A stretch of 48,884 bases of DNA. Source: Mesobacillus foraminis (GTDB taxonomy: Bacteria; Bacillota; Bacilli; Bacillales; Cytobacillaceae). The stretch lies in contig NZ_SLVV01000003.1 in NCBI RefSeq assembly GCF_004340465.1, positions 1 through 48,884 of the forward strand, given 5' to 3'. Below, piece by piece: positions 24,579 to 32,827 of this stretch (the first letter of the stretch is position 1; the number at the start of each line of letters is the position of its first letter). Made by a program: the position numbers and the translations under genes. The notes beneath the pieces were generated by a model. That model was not told the origin of the DNA. It was given only the letters and a program-made list of their open reading frames with translations, and ran no database searches.

Positions 24579-24947
24579 ACCAGTTCACTTCCTCCCCAAG
24601 TCGTTCAGACTTAAAGTAACTATAACATAAACCTGCTTATTTTAAACGCTCCGTTAAAGAGGATGTTGATTTTGCTTCTTCAATGAACAGGGGAGGATAC
24701 TTAAATATAATGTGATGATTATTGAACCACGGGTGTTCACCTTAAAGAAAACGCTGCAAAAAAGCAGCCTTTTTCTCAATCGACTAACGAGCAGGGTTAG
24801 CGCGAAAGAGTTCTCTATATTAAAAGGAATTACCTTCTGATATAGTGTAACTGTTATAAAAGGGCGGATCGAAAAGAGTTCACCATATACTGATGAATTC
24901 TGTAATTTGTTGTTAGGAACATTGAATGTCAAAGGAACAACGAGTTC
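24579..24947. other. Gene-free stretch with one terminator
   Basis: A forward terminator GCTGC-AAAAAA-GCAGC-CTTTTT lies at 24753-24775. A 92-codon reverse frame spans it and has no start signal, so I do not call it. Nothing else is supported. Confidence 0.4.
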
Positions 24948-25358
24948 TTATTTTTTTAATTTATTAAGGGAATCTGCTAATTTTTTGTTTTCGTATTTTG
25001 AGTAAAAGTAAAACGCAATGATATGTCCTGCCAGGGTCAATAGAATAATGAATAATGCATATTCTTTTATTAGGTTAAACATGTCACCTGAAAATAGATA
25101 CACGACTAAGAAACCGCCAAGTGAGTTTATTAGTGTACTTAACACGATATTAACTGATGCCTTAAATGTTGAATACCCCCATAAATAAGGATAAATAACA
25201 CCGAATATGATTCCAAAAATGACGCCAATCCCAATTAAATTCCAAACATAATTAAATGGAATATTCAGTCCATGATAAACAAAAGAACTTAATAAAAAAA
25301 TCCAAAGAATACTTCCGAATGCTGCTTGGGTAAAACTTTGTCTTAAATGAGTGATCAT
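24948..25358 (-). CDS. DUF3021 membrane protein
   Basis: 136 residues with four helices: FGSILWIFLLSSFVYHGLNI, LIGIGVIFGIIFGVIYPYLW, VLSTLINSLGGFLVVYLFSG and YALFIILLTLAGHIIAFYFY, then a short charged tail. This is the DUF3021 layout. Its ATG overlaps the LytTR gene's stop (ATGA) and its ribosome binding site GGGAGG lies inside that gene. DUF3021 proteins are regularly paired with LytTR regulators and are thought to hold them inactive at the membrane. Confidence 0.88.
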   Translation of the reverse strand: MITHLRQSFTQAAFGSILWIFLLSSFVYHGLNIPFNYVWNLIGIGVIFGIIFGVIYPYLWGYSTFKASVNIVLSTLINSLGGFLVVYLFSGDMFNLIKEYALFIILLTLAGHIIAFYFYSKYENKKLADSLNKLKK

Positions 25359-25795
25359 GATAATTCCTCCCTTATCAATTTTGCATAATGTCTACTAACT
25401 AAGTATTTTTTATTATTTTTTGTAAATACTTCTAATCTTGCATATTCACCCGACCTAAAAGATGCAACTTGAGATAGATTCAAGATTGTGGAATTGTTTA
25501 TTCTATATAGTCCATTCGCTTCCAATACTTGTAACTCTTTTAGTCGCTTCTGCAATAGATACTCTTCGTTATTCACTAAAATTACTTTAGATAGATGGCC
25601 TAAAGATTCAATCACTTCAACTTGCTGAATATTGATGCGAAGTTTTCTGTTGTTCTTAGGATTCAGAACATTTAAGGTTATGTTTGAACATAATCCGTCT
25701 TTAAGTGAAACTAATTTTTCTTTATTGACTGGATTTGCTATGATCTCGATTTCGTCCATTGCTCGCCCTTTATCCCAAATAAAGTTTAATTTCAT
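25355..25795 (-). CDS. LytTR DNA-binding regulator
   Basis: 146 residues from ATG 25795, after AAAGGAGGACAG; 15 open codons further up are not coding. The N-terminal half (MDEIEIIANPVNKEKLVSLK) is a short regulatory part. The C-terminal half is a LytTR domain: IQQVEVIESLGHLSKVILVN, YLLQKRLKELQVLEANGLYR, INNSTILNLSQVASFRS and LVSRHYAKLIREEL. There is no receiver domain. It forms an operon with the DUF3021 protein and probably activates its own transcription and that of unknown targets. Confidence 0.9.
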   Translation of the reverse strand: MKLNFIWDKGRAMDEIEIIANPVNKEKLVSLKDGLCSNITLNVLNPKNNRKLRINIQQVEVIESLGHLSKVILVNNEEYLLQKRLKELQVLEANGLYRINNSTILNLSQVASFRSGEYARLEVFTKNNKKYLVSRHYAKLIREELS

Positions 25796-26326
25796 ACTGT
25801 CCTCCTTTCTTATTTCAAGAATATCAAGCCTATTAGGCAATGCATATATTTACTTGTTTTGTTACAAAAAAAGTGCGCCTTCTTGCATAGAGATCCTTCA
25901 TGATTGCATTAGTTCGTATCAAGGCTGCTTTTTGAGGTGTTTTTTTCTTCCGGTAGCGCAGGTTTGTGAAATTTAGTGGATGAGTTGCAACCGGAAATGC
26001 TGTCGCTGTAGCCCTGGGTTTTTATAATATAAAAACGAAGAAAAAATCATAAGTATGATCAGAACAACTAAAGCTGAGACTCCCACCAGTGGCTGCTATT
26101 CTTAGGCAGCTTTTTTTATGTAACAAGTGGGTCCAGTTTATTCCCTGGTAATTACACACCTTCAGGAGATGCCTGCGAGGAATAACTGCTTGTTCAACTC
26201 AAAGGGTTGTTTTGTTAAAAGGGATGGTTGCTGCGATCCCTTTTTGTTATTGAAATAAAGGAGCAGTTTAGATGACGAAGGAATGGTAAAATTAAAGAGA
26301 AGTCAGATTATTGGCAGGGGTTTAAG
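25796..26326. other. Long gap with two terminator-like hairpins
   Basis: No gene seen. Hairpins of the dispersed family occur near 26090-26118 (GGCTGC/GGCAGC with T run) and 26219-26246 (AGGGAT/ATCCCT with T run), the latter followed by a GGAGCAGTTTAGATGACGAA tail that leads to the GNAT gene. Confidence 0.45.
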
Positions 26327-26779
26327 ATGAATATTAGGAAACTTACCAAAGCAGAAAAACCTCCAATGGAGTTGTTGTTATTGGCTGACCCTTCGGAAGC
26401 CATTGTTGAGGAATATGTTATTCGTGGTGAATGTTATGTAGCTGAAACTGGACATCAAATTGTCGGGGTTTATGTGCTACTCCCTACAAGACCAGAAACT
26501 GTGGAATTGGTGAATATTGCAGTGGTGGATCACCAACAGGGGAAAGGGCTAGGAAAACAGTTAGTAAAAAATGCTATACATACAGCAAAGTTAAAAGGAT
26601 ACAAAACAATTGAAGTTGGTACAGGAAATTCTAGTATAGGACAGCTTTCTCTCTATCAAAAGTGTGGTTTTAGAATTATAGGTGTAGATAAAGACTTTTT
26701 CATAAGGCACTATTCAGAAGCAATTTTTGAAAATGGAATACCTTGTAGGGATATGGTTCGATTATCTCAAGATTTATAA
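26327..26779 (+). CDS. GNAT N-acetyltransferase
   Basis: 150 residues, ATG after AGGGGTTTAAG. VELVNIAVVDHQQGKGLGKQ is the beta4/alpha3 acetyl-CoA site (Q-x-x-G-x-G/A), followed by KTIEVGTGNSSIGQLSLYQK and CGFRIIGVDKDFF, the usual end. Substrate unknown. The same frame continues past the stop into a gene remnant. Confidence 0.88.
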   Translation: MNIRKLTKAEKPPMELLLLADPSEAIVEEYVIRGECYVAETGHQIVGVYVLLPTRPETVELVNIAVVDHQQGKGLGKQLVKNAIHTAKLKGYKTIEVGTGNSSIGQLSLYQKCGFRIIGVDKDFFIRHYSEAIFENGIPCRDMVRLSQDL

Positions 26780-26977
26780 GAAAAAAACTTCCTTATCGAA
26801 CTAGCAGAGTGCTTATATTCAAGATCAAGCATCCTGCTGAAAGGAAGACAGCTTTCTGAAGCTCACAGGACAATTCGTTACATCATTGGCTGGGCAAATG
26901 CAGAGAAGGCGTTAAGCAGTGAGAAAAGGACCGATAAGCTAAGAAGTAAGATTATAGAAGTCATTAATATTCGATAA
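26780..26977 (+). pseudogene. Start-less gene remnant
   Basis: Directly after the GNAT stop and in its frame: EKNFLIELAECLYSRSSILL, KGRQLSEAHRTIRYIIGWAN, AEKALSSEKRTDKLRSKIIE, VINIR, stop. It is open for 66 codons, helical and amino-acid balanced, but has no start codon or ribosome binding site. It may be the end of a HEPN- or nucleotidyltransferase-like protein; I cannot confirm that. Confidence 0.4.
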
Positions 26978-27145
26978 CAACTGGTTCTAACATCTTAAAT
27001 AACAGGTTCGTTATTTCGATAAAAATGGGAAACCCTTAGGCTACAGGGTTTCCTTTCATTTTTTAAAAATAGTAACATTAATCAGACCTTAACGAAAAAA
27101 ACACGGAGATTCCATGTCGATTGTTTTTTGGCCATCCTGTCTGCC

Positions 27146-27784
27146 TCAATATGGCCGATAAGGCCGAATGTATGGCTGAAATCGGTAGTCTTGAATGGAC
27201 TCGGGGTGTTGGCAGGGATTAGTATTTTGATAAGACATCGTTTCCTGTCCTCTGTTGCAGCCCTTATATGGACCAATATAAGTGGAGGGTTTAACCGGTG
27301 CAATGGCTTGTTTCCACTGATTTTCGTCAAGGCAGTAGGTGTGCGCCATGACCTGTGGGGGAGTGAATTTTAAAATATCAGATCCTAGAATCACTTGTGG
27401 AGTTGGTGCATTGAAAATCGCCAAAAGGTGGGTACCATCAACTAAAGCCATTTCATAATGCCACCATCCATGTGGAACATTTGCCACCTGGCCAGGTGTG
27501 ATGGTGTAGTTTAGTATTTGCTTTGTATAAGGATGGAGGATCGACACCACCGCAGAACCAGAAATACAATAGACCAGTTCCGCTGCATTTTGGTGATAGT
27601 GCGGTTCCACCACATGATCCCTGCTTAGGAAAATATCCAGCAGAGACACATTTTCAAGCGTATTCAATTGTTGGATTCCTAATACGTTGATAAGGTTTTT
27701 ATCATCTAACTTGAACAACGGGCTGTTATTTAAGTCAAAAGAAAATTGAGCCAATGGAGATGTATAATCCATAGATGGAGCCAT
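27146..27784 (-). CDS. Cupin-domain protein with Tyr/Pro-rich tail
   Basis: 212 residues. The cupin motif 1 is VVEPHYHQNAAELVYCISG (His, His, Glu metal ligands) and motif 2 GQVANVPHGWWHYEMALVDG (His). The fold resembles the single oxalate-decarboxylase-like cupins made in spore formers. The last 30 residues (PESIQDYRFQPYIRPYRPY) are rich in Tyr, Pro and Arg, as in proteins cross-linked into spore coats. ATG 27784 follows AGGTGAAGA. Enzymatic activity and spore location are inferences. Confidence 0.8.
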   Translation of the reverse strand: MAPSMDYTSPLAQFSFDLNNSPLFKLDDKNLINVLGIQQLNTLENVSLLDIFLSRDHVVEPHYHQNAAELVYCISGSAVVSILHPYTKQILNYTITPGQVANVPHGWWHYEMALVDGTHLLAIFNAPTPQVILGSDILKFTPPQVMAHTYCLDENQWKQAIAPVKPSTYIGPYKGCNRGQETMSYQNTNPCQHPESIQDYRFQPYIRPYRPY

Positions 27785-28178
27785 AAATTTTCTTCACCTC
27801 TTTTTCTATGCATTTACTTATGGGCATATTACGCAGGCAAATAGTCGGGTGTGAATCATGAGTTTTTCCATTCTACGATACGAACAAAAGACTCTGTTAG
27901 AACTTGGGTGCTGAATTCGAGCTTCATCGATGGCCTCCGTATACTTACTTTAAGATCTAGCTGCTAATATAGGCAGCTTTTTCTTTTTGATAAAAGGGCA
28001 ATCTGGTTGAAAGCACAATCAAAGTAAAAACGAAAATTACAGGTGGAAAGGGTTGGTATTGAACTGGATCGCTAAGGTGGAGAATGAAGTGGGGTTTGTT
28101 CACAAAACGTTCACAAAATGTTCACTTACGAGAAGGTTATCACCATGGCTATACTAGCAAAGTATCTAAAAAAAGGGG
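27785..28178. other. Intergenic with repeat copy and PhoP-like box
   Basis: No gene seen. A copy of the dispersed repeat is at about 27947-28016 (CTTTAAGATCTAGCTGCTAA, TATAGGCAGCTTTTTC, AAAAGGGCA tail). Three TTCAC repeats at 28099-28126 are listed separately. Confidence 0.45.
28099..28126 (+). promoter_or_regulatory. PhoP-box-like triple repeat
   Basis: TTCACA (28099), TTCACA (28110), TTCACT (28121): three hexamers at exact 11-base spacing. The Bacillus PhoP site is TT(A/T/C)ACA repeated every 11 bases. It lies about 55 bases before the DUF2798 gene. Confidence 0.5.
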
Positions 28179-28679
28179 ATGATGGAAATTCCAGCTACAA
28201 AGAAAGAAAGCTTATGTTTTGGTATCATGATGTGCTTTGGAATGGTATTGGTTATGACGGTATATAACTTTTACCTTAATGGAATGATTGGGGAAATGAC
28301 CTTCTATGAAGGAATCGCAGATTTTTTCATTGCGTTTATTATTGCACTTATACTTGATCTGATTATTGTCGGTCCCAATGCAAAAAAGTTTGCTTTGAAA
28401 TTAACGGCAAAAGCGAACAATAAGGTTTATACGATCCTGATGATTTCAACCTTCATGGTAATAGGAATGGCGTTTTTCATGTCTATTTTTGGGCTGGTTA
28501 CAACCATAGCACACAGTGAATATCATTCCAATTCGATTGTTGGTGATTATCTATCGGTGTTTGGTAAAAACCTTCTGATGGCGCTACCGCTGCAAATCAT
28601 TATTATGGGGCCGCTTGTGCGTTTCCTATTTGTAAAGTTTGTCAAACCAAACAAACAGGGGTCATTATCAAATAACTAA
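28179..28679 (+). CDS. DUF2798 membrane protein
   Basis: 166 residues (or one less if the second ATG is used) with four helices in two similar halves. CFGIMMCFGMVLVMTVYNFY plus FFIAFIIALILDLIIVGPNA KK, then ILMISTFMVIGMAFFMSIFG plus LLMALPLQIIIMGPLVRFLF. The conserved IVGP and IMGP elements are those of DUF2798. Function unknown. It sits behind a PhoP-box-like array and has its own terminator. Confidence 0.85.
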   Translation: MMEIPATKKESLCFGIMMCFGMVLVMTVYNFYLNGMIGEMTFYEGIADFFIAFIIALILDLIIVGPNAKKFALKLTAKANNKVYTILMISTFMVIGMAFFMSIFGLVTTIAHSEYHSNSIVGDYLSVFGKNLLMALPLQIIIMGPLVRFLFVKFVKPNKQGSLSNN

Positions 28680-29002
28680 TAGATTAATATACGTCGATCC
28701 CGAATAAAGGATCGGCGTTTTTTCTTGTAGAATCTCTTGGGCAAATGAAGGATGCTACTGAAAGTTAGGGCATTACTTTAAAAAATGTTTGTTGTTTATG
28801 AGATGGAGACAAGAAAAAAACCAGAGAAAAGACTGAAAGAATTAGAGGGGAAAATAGAAAAATAGGTTCGCAGACTGGATACAATGCACATGTCGGGTGA
28901 TAGTAGAAATATGGATATATGTGGTAAAATATAGAGCAACAGGTATACCCAGGGTTGCCACATAATAGTTTAGTATGAAGTTTGCCGATTCGGGGGGCTA
29001 AA
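28680..29002. other. Intergenic with terminator and 20-codon frame
   Basis: A terminator is listed separately. A 20-codon lysine-rich frame (METRKKPEKRLKELEGKIEK, 28803-28865) has no good ribosome binding site and may be a coiled-coil tail left from a lost small gene. Nothing else is supported. Confidence 0.4.
28691..28722 (+). terminator. Terminator of DUF2798 gene
   Basis: CGTCGATCC, CGAATAAA, GGATCGGCG, TTTTTTC. Nine pairs, one of them wobble. Confidence 0.8.
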
Positions 29003-29563
29003 ATGACACATATACAAGCAGTTTTTATTGATAGGGATGGAACAATTGGCGGGAATGATCAAGTTATTTATCCCGGGGAGTTTACCCTGTTTCCTAATGT
29101 TTCAAAGACAATCCTGCAGTTAAAGAGTTCTGGTATTTTAGTTTGCTCTTTTACCAATCAACCAGGAATCTCTAAGGGTGAGTCAACCTGTTATCGATTC
29201 GAGAAGGAACTCAAAGATTTTGGGTTTGATGAAATCTATATGTGTCCTCATTCACCTGATGAAGGGTGTCAGTGCAGGAAGCCTTCTCCAGGAATGCTTA
29301 AAAGGGCCGCCAATGATCATAATTTGGATTTAGGTAACTGTGCAGTCATCGGGGATAGATGGACCGATTTATTAGCTGCCGAAGAAGTTGGATGCAAGAA
29401 AATTTTAGTGAAAACGGGCAGTGGCAAAGAAACATTTGAAAAGTACATGAATAATCATTTTTTTGGAAGCTGGGGTGAGGTACAGCCTCACTTTATTGCT
29501 GAGGACATAAACAAGGCAGTTAGGTGGTTACTTTTAAATGAATCAACCATCCCCGCTGAATGA
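29003..29563 (+). CDS. HAD-IIIA phosphatase (GmhB/HisB-N-like)
   Basis: 186 residues from ATG 29003, six bases after GGGGGG. Motif I is FIDRDGTIGG (Asp nucleophile and general acid), motif II SFTNQPG, and motif IV VIGDRWTDLLAAEEVG. Between them CPHSPDEGCQCRKPSPGML gives the C-x-H...C-x-C zinc site of the D-glycero-heptose-1,7-bisphosphate/histidinol-phosphate phosphatase group. A sugar- or histidinol-phosphate substrate is likely, but there is no pathway context here. Confidence 0.87.
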   Translation: MTHIQAVFIDRDGTIGGNDQVIYPGEFTLFPNVSKTILQLKSSGILVCSFTNQPGISKGESTCYRFEKELKDFGFDEIYMCPHSPDEGCQCRKPSPGMLKRAANDHNLDLGNCAVIGDRWTDLLAAEEVGCKKILVKTGSGKETFEKYMNNHFFGSWGEVQPHFIAEDINKAVRWLLLNESTIPAE

Positions 29564-29720
29564 ACAAGAGTATAAGAATCCGTGCTGTTCCAGCTAGTTT
29601 TGGTCTGATTCAGCGGTTGAACAGCCTAAATGGGTAACAGTTTTAAAATAGGGACTGTTCCAGCAGTCTCCTTTTTCTTAAAGGGCTGGTTTAACAGGTC
29701 TGGGATAGGAGGAAAATGGT

Positions 29721-30284
29721 ATGCCGAAAAAGATTTATGTTGTCCGGCATTGTGAGGCACAGGGACAGCCTTTTGAGTCTCCGTTGACAGAAAAAGGATT
29801 AAACCAAGCGAATGTCTTAGTTCAGTTCTTCAATAATACTGAAATTGACCGGATCATATCCAGTCCCTTTTTGCGTGCAACTCAATCAATAGAACCATTA
29901 AGTAAGAAAAGAAATATAGAAATAGAGAAGGATGAGCGGCTGTCAGAACGCATACTGAGCACAAAGGATTTACCGGACTGGTACGAAAAACTCCAGGAGA
30001 CATTTAAGGATCTGAAATTAAAATTTGAGGGAGGGGAGTCAAGCCAGGAAGCGATGAATCGAATTGTAAATGTTGTAGAAGAAGTATTGGCAAGCGGGAC
30101 TGAAAACACGGTAATCGTCAGTCACGGGAATATCATATCCCTTCTGCTAAAGAAGTATGTTCGAGATTTTAATTTTGAGTGCTGGAGAAATCTCAGCAAT
30201 CCAGATGTTTTTCAATTAACTTTTACTCCGACTGGTGTCAATTTGGCACGATTATGGAAAGAAGATACATTGTCAAAAATCTAA
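29721..30284 (+). CDS. Histidine phosphatase family protein
   Basis: 187 residues, ATG after AGGAGGAAAA. The phospho-acceptor motif is VVRHCEAQGQ, with RHC in place of the usual RHG, as in many small Bacillus members. ISSPFLRATQSIEPL holds the second Arg and IVSHGNIISLLL the second His. The central acidic part (ERILSTKDLPDWYEKLQETF) is the family's variable lid. Substrate unknown; phosphoglycerate mutase activity is unlikely at this length. Confidence 0.88.
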   Translation: MPKKIYVVRHCEAQGQPFESPLTEKGLNQANVLVQFFNNTEIDRIISSPFLRATQSIEPLSKKRNIEIEKDERLSERILSTKDLPDWYEKLQETFKDLKLKFEGGESSQEAMNRIVNVVEEVLASGTENTVIVSHGNIISLLLKKYVRDFNFECWRNLSNPDVFQLTFTPTGVNLARLWKEDTLSKI

Positions 30285-30400
30285 TTTTTTTGAATCTCCT
30301 TTAGAACCGGCTATCTTCCAGTCGACCCTTTTCTTATCTGACTTTGGGGCAGGTGACTTCAAGAATTGTTGAAGTAATTTTATGAGGTGGGATTGGTAAA

Positions 30401-30616
30401 ATGAGTTTACAAAGTCAGGTGATTATTGAATGGACAATTCGAAAACATTATAACGATGTTTCATTTGCCGAGAGACTTGAGCATGTAATAAAAGCTCAAA
30501 AAGAACACCTCAAAGAAGGGGAAGCCATCCAGATTCATCAAATGGTCTATGTAGGTGAGATGAAGAAAAATGAAAAAACATACTTAATTATCTTAAATAT
30601 TGTACCAGAGAAGTAA
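30401..30616 (+). CDS. 71-residue hypothetical protein
   Basis: Short soluble protein after GAGGTGGG. MSLQSQVIIEWTIRKHYNDV, SFAERLEHVIKAQKEHLKEG, EAIQIHQMVYVGEMKKNEKT, YLIILNIVPEK: mixed beta/alpha pattern. No family recognised. It is followed 39 bases later by the DUF3953 gene and may share a transcript with it. Confidence 0.6.
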   Translation: MSLQSQVIIEWTIRKHYNDVSFAERLEHVIKAQKEHLKEGEAIQIHQMVYVGEMKKNEKTYLIILNIVPEK

Positions 30617-30655
30617 CTAACTAAGAAGTGTAAGAAGATAAGAGAGGATTTTTCA

Positions 30656-30889
30656 ATGTTAAAAATCTCGCGTTATGCTTTATCGGTAGTGGTTTTTTTA
30701 TTTGGAGCTTATGGACTAATAACTCAAAATTTTAATCTGAACGATATAATGTTCTTTTTATTGAGTTTATTAATGTTGATTATGGGATTAGAAGAGTTTC
30801 AAAGAGGAAAAAAGGCGAATGGCTGGCTTTTTGTCGCTGTTTTTTTATTTTCATTATTCGTATCGATCCAGGGATTTTTATTGAGTTAA
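30656..30889 (+). CDS. DUF3953 small membrane protein
   Basis: 77 residues with three helices: ISRYALSVVVFLFGAYGLIT, DIMFFLLSLLMLIMGLEEFQ and WLFVAVFLFSLFVSIQGFLL, with RGKKANGW before the last. This is the DUF3953 layout. ATG follows AGAGAGGA. Function unknown. It lies between two other small genes on the same strand. Confidence 0.75.
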   Translation: MLKISRYALSVVVFLFGAYGLITQNFNLNDIMFFLLSLLMLIMGLEEFQRGKKANGWLFVAVFLFSLFVSIQGFLLS

Positions 30890-30980
30890 CAGGTCTGGCT
30901 TTTTCAAGGGAAGGAGCAGATGGAAAGTACACCGAAACTGGATTTTAAGGAAAAAGGATTAAGTGGCAAGAGGTGATGGT

Positions 30981-31322
30981 ATGTTTGAAGTGTACTGGCA
31001 AACACTTCCTGCTTATGTTTGGGTGTTTTATTACATTTTTATTTTGGCAACATTAGGGCTGGCTATTTTAAATATATTCAGAAAAAAACTGGCTGTCTCC
31101 TCCGTGACTGTGATAGTCGTAACCATTACGGTCCCGATCATCTCTGTAATGAACACCATCGGGAGGGGTGAAAGTGTCAATGAATTTGAACATTTGGTTC
31201 ATCATTTACAGCAAGGCTCAGCTTGGGCCATGTATGCATTAATAGGTTATCTCTACCTCATTTTTTATTGGGGTTTGTTTCTCTTTAAAAAGAGGAAATC
31301 TGACAAAACTGCAGAAGATTAA
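30981..31322 (+). CDS. Three-helix membrane protein
   Basis: 113 residues from ATG 30981, after AGAGGTG. Hydrophobic parts are VWVFYYIFILATLGLAILNI, VSSVTVIVVTITVPIISVMN and AMYALIGYLYLIFYWGLFLF. A conserved-looking EFEHLVHHLQQGSAWAMYA precedes the last. I recognise no named family. It converges on cassette copy B and shares its terminator, exactly as the DHFR-like gene does at copy A. Confidence 0.65.
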   Translation: MFEVYWQTLPAYVWVFYYIFILATLGLAILNIFRKKLAVSSVTVIVVTITVPIISVMNTIGRGESVNEFEHLVHHLQQGSAWAMYALIGYLYLIFYWGLFLFKKRKSDKTAED

Positions 31323-31345
31323 TCGGATACGGTATTTTGTTCAAT

Positions 31346-31383
31346 AAAAAAGGTGCAAACCAAATTTGGTTTACACCTTTTTT
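31346..31383. terminator. Palindromic terminator, cassette B
   Basis: AAAAAAGGTGCAAACCAAA and TTTGGTTTACACCTTTTTT: 19-base arms meeting with no loop spacer, one non-Watson-Crick pair. Confidence 0.9.
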
Positions 31384-31418
31384 GTCCTGCCTACAGGACA
31401 GTTGGGGCAGTGGCGATC

Positions 31419-31577
31419 TTAAATATATTGATTCAAGACCAGTGTGCCAGTCGCCCTTTCGGCAAATGTTGCCTCAGTTTTTGCAGAGTCCAATAATAAC
31501 CTTGAAGTCGCTGTTAAATCTTGCAATTTAACCAGTCCCTCCTGTTGTTTATTGGTCTTGCCTTCTTTATATACCAC
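31419..31577 (-). CDS. 52-residue cassette protein B
   Basis: GTG (31577): VVYKEGKTNKQQEGLVKLQD, LTATSRLLLDSAKTEATFAE, RATGTLVLNQYI, stop. It aligns end to end with the 51-residue frame at 19913-20068, with a one-codon insertion (AKTE versus AIE) and otherwise only substitutions. Start codon, length and stop are kept. There is no convincing ribosome binding site. Function unknown. Confidence 0.5.
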   Translation of the reverse strand: MVYKEGKTNKQQEGLVKLQDLTATSRLLLDSAKTEATFAERATGTLVLNQYI

Positions 31578-31821
31578 GTTATTGTATGATAAAAACGCGG
31601 TATCTTATCATAAAAACTTGGTAAAGATTACCGTTGGGAACCTTTTCTACTAAGAGGGTTGGTGGAACAAAAAGGAATTAGACAATTCGTGTAGAAATTC
31701 ATAAATTAAATCCAGCAAGGAGGGATATTAAAAAACAAATTATCATTAAAATATTATGCAAGTTTGTTTATTACAATCCTGTGATTTTAGTATTATACAA
31801 AAAATGAAAGGAGAAAATTCA

Positions 31822-32193
31822 TTGAGAAAAATAATATCATTATTACTATTTACCACAACTCTTTTAGTAGCTTGCAATACATCTATTTTAAGTATAAGTG
31901 AAATGGATACGGTCCCAAGCGATGTCCATAATAAGGTTGACCCCGATTATAAGCTTCAACTGATAACTGATGGGGAAGATGCTGCGTATATTGTCTACCA
32001 ATCAAATGGGACAGTTTCCACTGATCTTCTAACAGAAGGTGATACATTAAAAGTAAAGTTAGAAGAGAAGAATAAAAAAGCAGATGTGCTTAAGAATCAT
32101 GTCTACAAATTAACATTAAATCCAGAACACGAAGTTATTAATGTCATTATTAATGGGAAATCTGTACCGTTTGATAATGTTGCAAGTTTATAG
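31822..32193 (+). CDS. Putative lipoprotein
   Basis: 123 residues from TTG 31822, eight bases after AAAGGAG; an earlier ATG has no such site. The signal peptide LRKIISLLLFTTTLLVAC ends in a lipobox (LVAC), so the Cys should be lipidated and the protein anchored outside the membrane. The mature part (YKLQLITDGEDAAYIVYQSN; HVYKLTLNPEHEVINVIING) is beta-rich. No named family. Confidence 0.7.
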   Translation: MRKIISLLLFTTTLLVACNTSILSISEMDTVPSDVHNKVDPDYKLQLITDGEDAAYIVYQSNGTVSTDLLTEGDTLKVKLEEKNKKADVLKNHVYKLTLNPEHEVINVIINGKSVPFDNVASL

Positions 32194-32408
32194 TTGATGT
32201 GATGATAGCTTTTCTCCTTTAGGAACAATAAAGATTTGCCATATTTTATGACATGCAACCTGGATACTATTAATACTAAATAGAGTTATCGGATTATAAA
32301 TTTCAATACTAGCAACTGTAATAAAAGATCACTGGAAAATGTAATTACGATTAACCGAATTAACGAATACAAAAGTTTCAGATAATGATCATGAACGAGG
32401 TGAAACCA

Positions 32409-32691
32409 ATGAAATATACTTGTCCTTGCTGTGGTTTTAAAACTTTAGATGAAGAACCTCCAGACACCTATGAAATATGTGAGATCTGTTTTTGGGAAGA
32501 TGATGGCTATCAATATATATATCCAGATGAAACAATATATATATCCAGATGAAACTGGCGCCAATTATGTTTCCTTTAGAGAAGCGCAGCAAAACTTTAT
32601 AAAATTTGGGGCTAAAGGTGAGAGAAGTCTGAAATATGGAAGGCCTCCAAATAAGTCAGATATCAAGGATCCTGATTGGAAACCCTTGTAG
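32409..32691 (+). pseudogene. CPCC-family zinc protein broken by 22-bp duplication
   Basis: ATG after GAGGTG reads MKYTCPCCGFKTLDEEPPDT, YEICEICFWEDDGYQYIYPD and ET, with the CPCC and CxxC pairs of the Cys-rich CPCC family. Then a 22-base unit starting CAATATATATATCCAGATG (32511-32532) is repeated exactly (32533-32554). This shifts the frame, and the product ends at IYISR. Without the second copy it would run on as ETGANYVSFREAQQNFIKFG, AKGERSLKYGRPPNKSDIKD, PDWKPL, a normal family end. Confidence 0.8.
32511..32554. repeat. 22-bp perfect tandem duplication
   Basis: Two identical units, CAATATATATATCCAGATG plus AAA, side by side inside the CPCC gene. 22 is not a multiple of three. Confidence 0.95.
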
Positions 32692-32827
32692 CCCAAGAAT
32701 ATTCTACAACTAAGAGGATAGTGAAAGAAGATTATACAATGTTTTTGTGGTAATAATAGGAAAAGTGAACCGTAATGTTGAAATGTTTAATTAAGAAATA
32801 AGGACTGTACCATTTAGGGGGAGAAGT

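Larger units (their letters stand above)
31346..31577. repeat. Two-copy cassette, copy B
   Basis: Matches 19841-20068 over its whole length in the same orientation: terminator, GTCCTG/CAGGAC hairpin, 52-codon reverse-strand frame. Differences are scattered point changes plus one 3-base insertion inside the frame. Confidence 0.8.

Noticed and set aside
24654-24932. 92-codon reverse-strand frame
   Set aside because: It runs through a forward terminator hairpin, has no start signal and no family pattern.
31337-31653. Forward frames of 64-69 codons across cassette B
   Set aside because: They read through the terminator palindrome and are not kept in cassette A; the reverse-strand frame is the conserved one.
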